The notes under the pieces were generated by a model that was not told where the DNA came from, did no database searches, and saw only the letters and a program-made list of their open reading frames with translations. Of a stretch of DNA of 54,474 nt, positions 53,940 to 54,474 are shown piece by piece (position 1 is the first letter of the stretch; each line of letters starts with the position of its first letter). The stretch comes from Algicola sp. Its GTDB lineage: Bacteria > Bacteroidota > Bacteroidia > Flavobacteriales > Flavobacteriaceae. The translations under genes were made by a program, and so were the position numbers. The stretch is from assembly GCA_018222915.1 (NCBI GenBank), contig JAAEZI010000020.1:1-54474 (forward strand), written 5' to 3'.

Positions 53940-54474
53940 GCTTTGAGGTCTTCTTTATAATTGGGCAAGATACTAATAAATTTATCAATGGTATCGCTCA
54001 AGCTTAAATCGCTTTTTCCTCCTGCGGCATTCGTATGACCACCACCACCGAAGTGTGTTCTGGACAACTCATTCACTGAAAAATCACCTTTACTACGCAA
54101 GGATATTTTAATGATATTTTCTTGCTGGTTTTCGATAAAAATAGCGGCAAAAATAATGCCATCTAAAGACAGACCATAATTTACAAAACCTTCGGTATCG
54201 CCTTTTTTAAAGTTGAATGTGTTTAGTTCATCTTGGGTAAGCGTAATATAGGCTGTACGATACTCCGGAATCACTTTAAGATTGCTTAGTGCACGTCCTA
54301 ATAACTGTAGCCTGTTATAACTATTGGTGTCGTAAATACGATTATGAATGTCTGAATTATTGGCGCCTTTCTCAATCAACTTAGCAATAATTTCATGGGT
54401 CTTGCTTGTAGTTGATGGAAACCGAAATGATCCAGTGTCTGTCATGATTCCTGCATATAAACATGTCGCAATAG
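53936..54474 (-). CDS. DHH-family phosphoesterase, NrnA-like (5' end beyond window)
   Basis: The reading frame runs through the right edge of the window (visible C-terminal 179 residues). The first visible residues include LYAGIMTDTGSFRF, a DHH-subfamily motif with the metal Asp (D in MTD), and the DHHA1 domain ends with FGGGGHTNAAGGK. This matches NrnA, which degrades nanoRNA and dephosphorylates pAp. The start and DHH motif itself are off-window. Directly upstream of gldI with overlapping codons. Confidence 0.92.
   Translation of the reverse strand, partial: IATCLYAGIMTDTGSFRFPSTTSKTHEIIAKLIEKGANNSDIHNRIYDTNSYNRLQLLGRALSNLKVIPEYRTAYITLTQDELNTFNFKKGDTEGFVNYGLSLDGIIFAAIFIENQQENIIKISLRSKGDFSVNELSRTHFGGGGHTNAAGGKSDLSLSDTIDKFISILPNYKEDLKA

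Noticed and set aside
1-54474. tRNA genes, insertion sequences, integrases, prophage or toxin-antitoxin modules
   Set aside because: I looked for characteristic motifs on both strands and found none; only rnpB was found among RNA genes.

Overview
The window looks like chromosomal DNA of a marine-type member of the Flavobacteriaceae (Bacteroidota). It is AT-rich, has Bacteroidota-type TAnnTTTG promoter elements and few recognisable Shine-Dalgarno sites, and encodes secreted proteins with type IX secretion (T9SS) C-terminal domains, the gliding lipoprotein GldI, SprB/HYR-type adhesin repeats and many families typical of Flavobacteriia (DUF3822, DUF4126, DUF349, DUF368, DUF3810). No tRNA, rRNA operon, CRISPR array, insertion sequence, integrase or prophage gene was seen. 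This reads as a core-genome region, with surface-protein genes as its most variable part.

Layout. 1-4417 (minus): a giant repeat adhesin whose 3' end lies outside the window, preceded by a small secreted protein. 4724-8167 (plus): a polyphosphate operon sixA-ppk1-ppx. 8319-8849 (plus): an outer-membrane beta-barrel protein with a strong terminator. 8951-12796 (minus): miaE, a lipoprotein, dnaX and an unknown secreted protein. 12866-13174 (plus): the RNase P RNA gene rnpB with its promoter and terminator. 13234-15312 (minus): rsmD, a DUF3822 protein and an inner-membrane protein. 15517-17520 (plus): a RecD-like helicase and a DUF4126 membrane protein. 17568-21301 (plus): an envelope/LPS cluster with kdsB, a HAD phosphatase, a CAT-like acyltransferase, a KdnB-like Kdo 8-oxidase and a PlsC-like acyltransferase. 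21522-28638 (minus): an NTF2-like protein, a large DUF349 protein, aroE, two tandem DUF368 (PopT-type) proteins and a TPR protein. 28808-37154 (minus): a class III aminotransferase, OstA/LptA-like protein, purA, fur, a bifunctional RelA/SpoT enzyme and an M48 protease.

37223-43975 (plus) holds two T9SS-secreted proteins flanking a convergent SpoU-type RNA methyltransferase; they share a beta-sandwich-like module. 44078-44884 (plus) is a lipoprotein. 44950-50396 (minus) has two exported amidohydrolase-family proteins (three modules, two apparently without metal ligands) and a DUF3810 membrane zincin-like protein. 50626-52089 (plus) is pepD. 52152-54474 (minus) is a tightly packed set: NrnA-like DHH phosphoesterase (5' end outside the window), gldI and a cyclophilin-FKBP fusion lipoprotein.

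Several neighbourhoods fit envelope construction: Kdo/Kdo8N activation, lipid acylation, undecaprenyl-phosphate recycling (DUF368), an LPS-transport OstA-like protein, and periplasmic prolyl isomerases serving gliding and T9SS. The polyphosphate operon and the RSH enzyme with Fur give stress and nutrient control. The most promising leads are the KdnB-like enzyme beside kdsB, the DUF3822 plus membrane-protein pair, the tandem DUF368 genes, the amidohydrolase trio and orphan plus-strand terminators at 21.5-22.3 kb.
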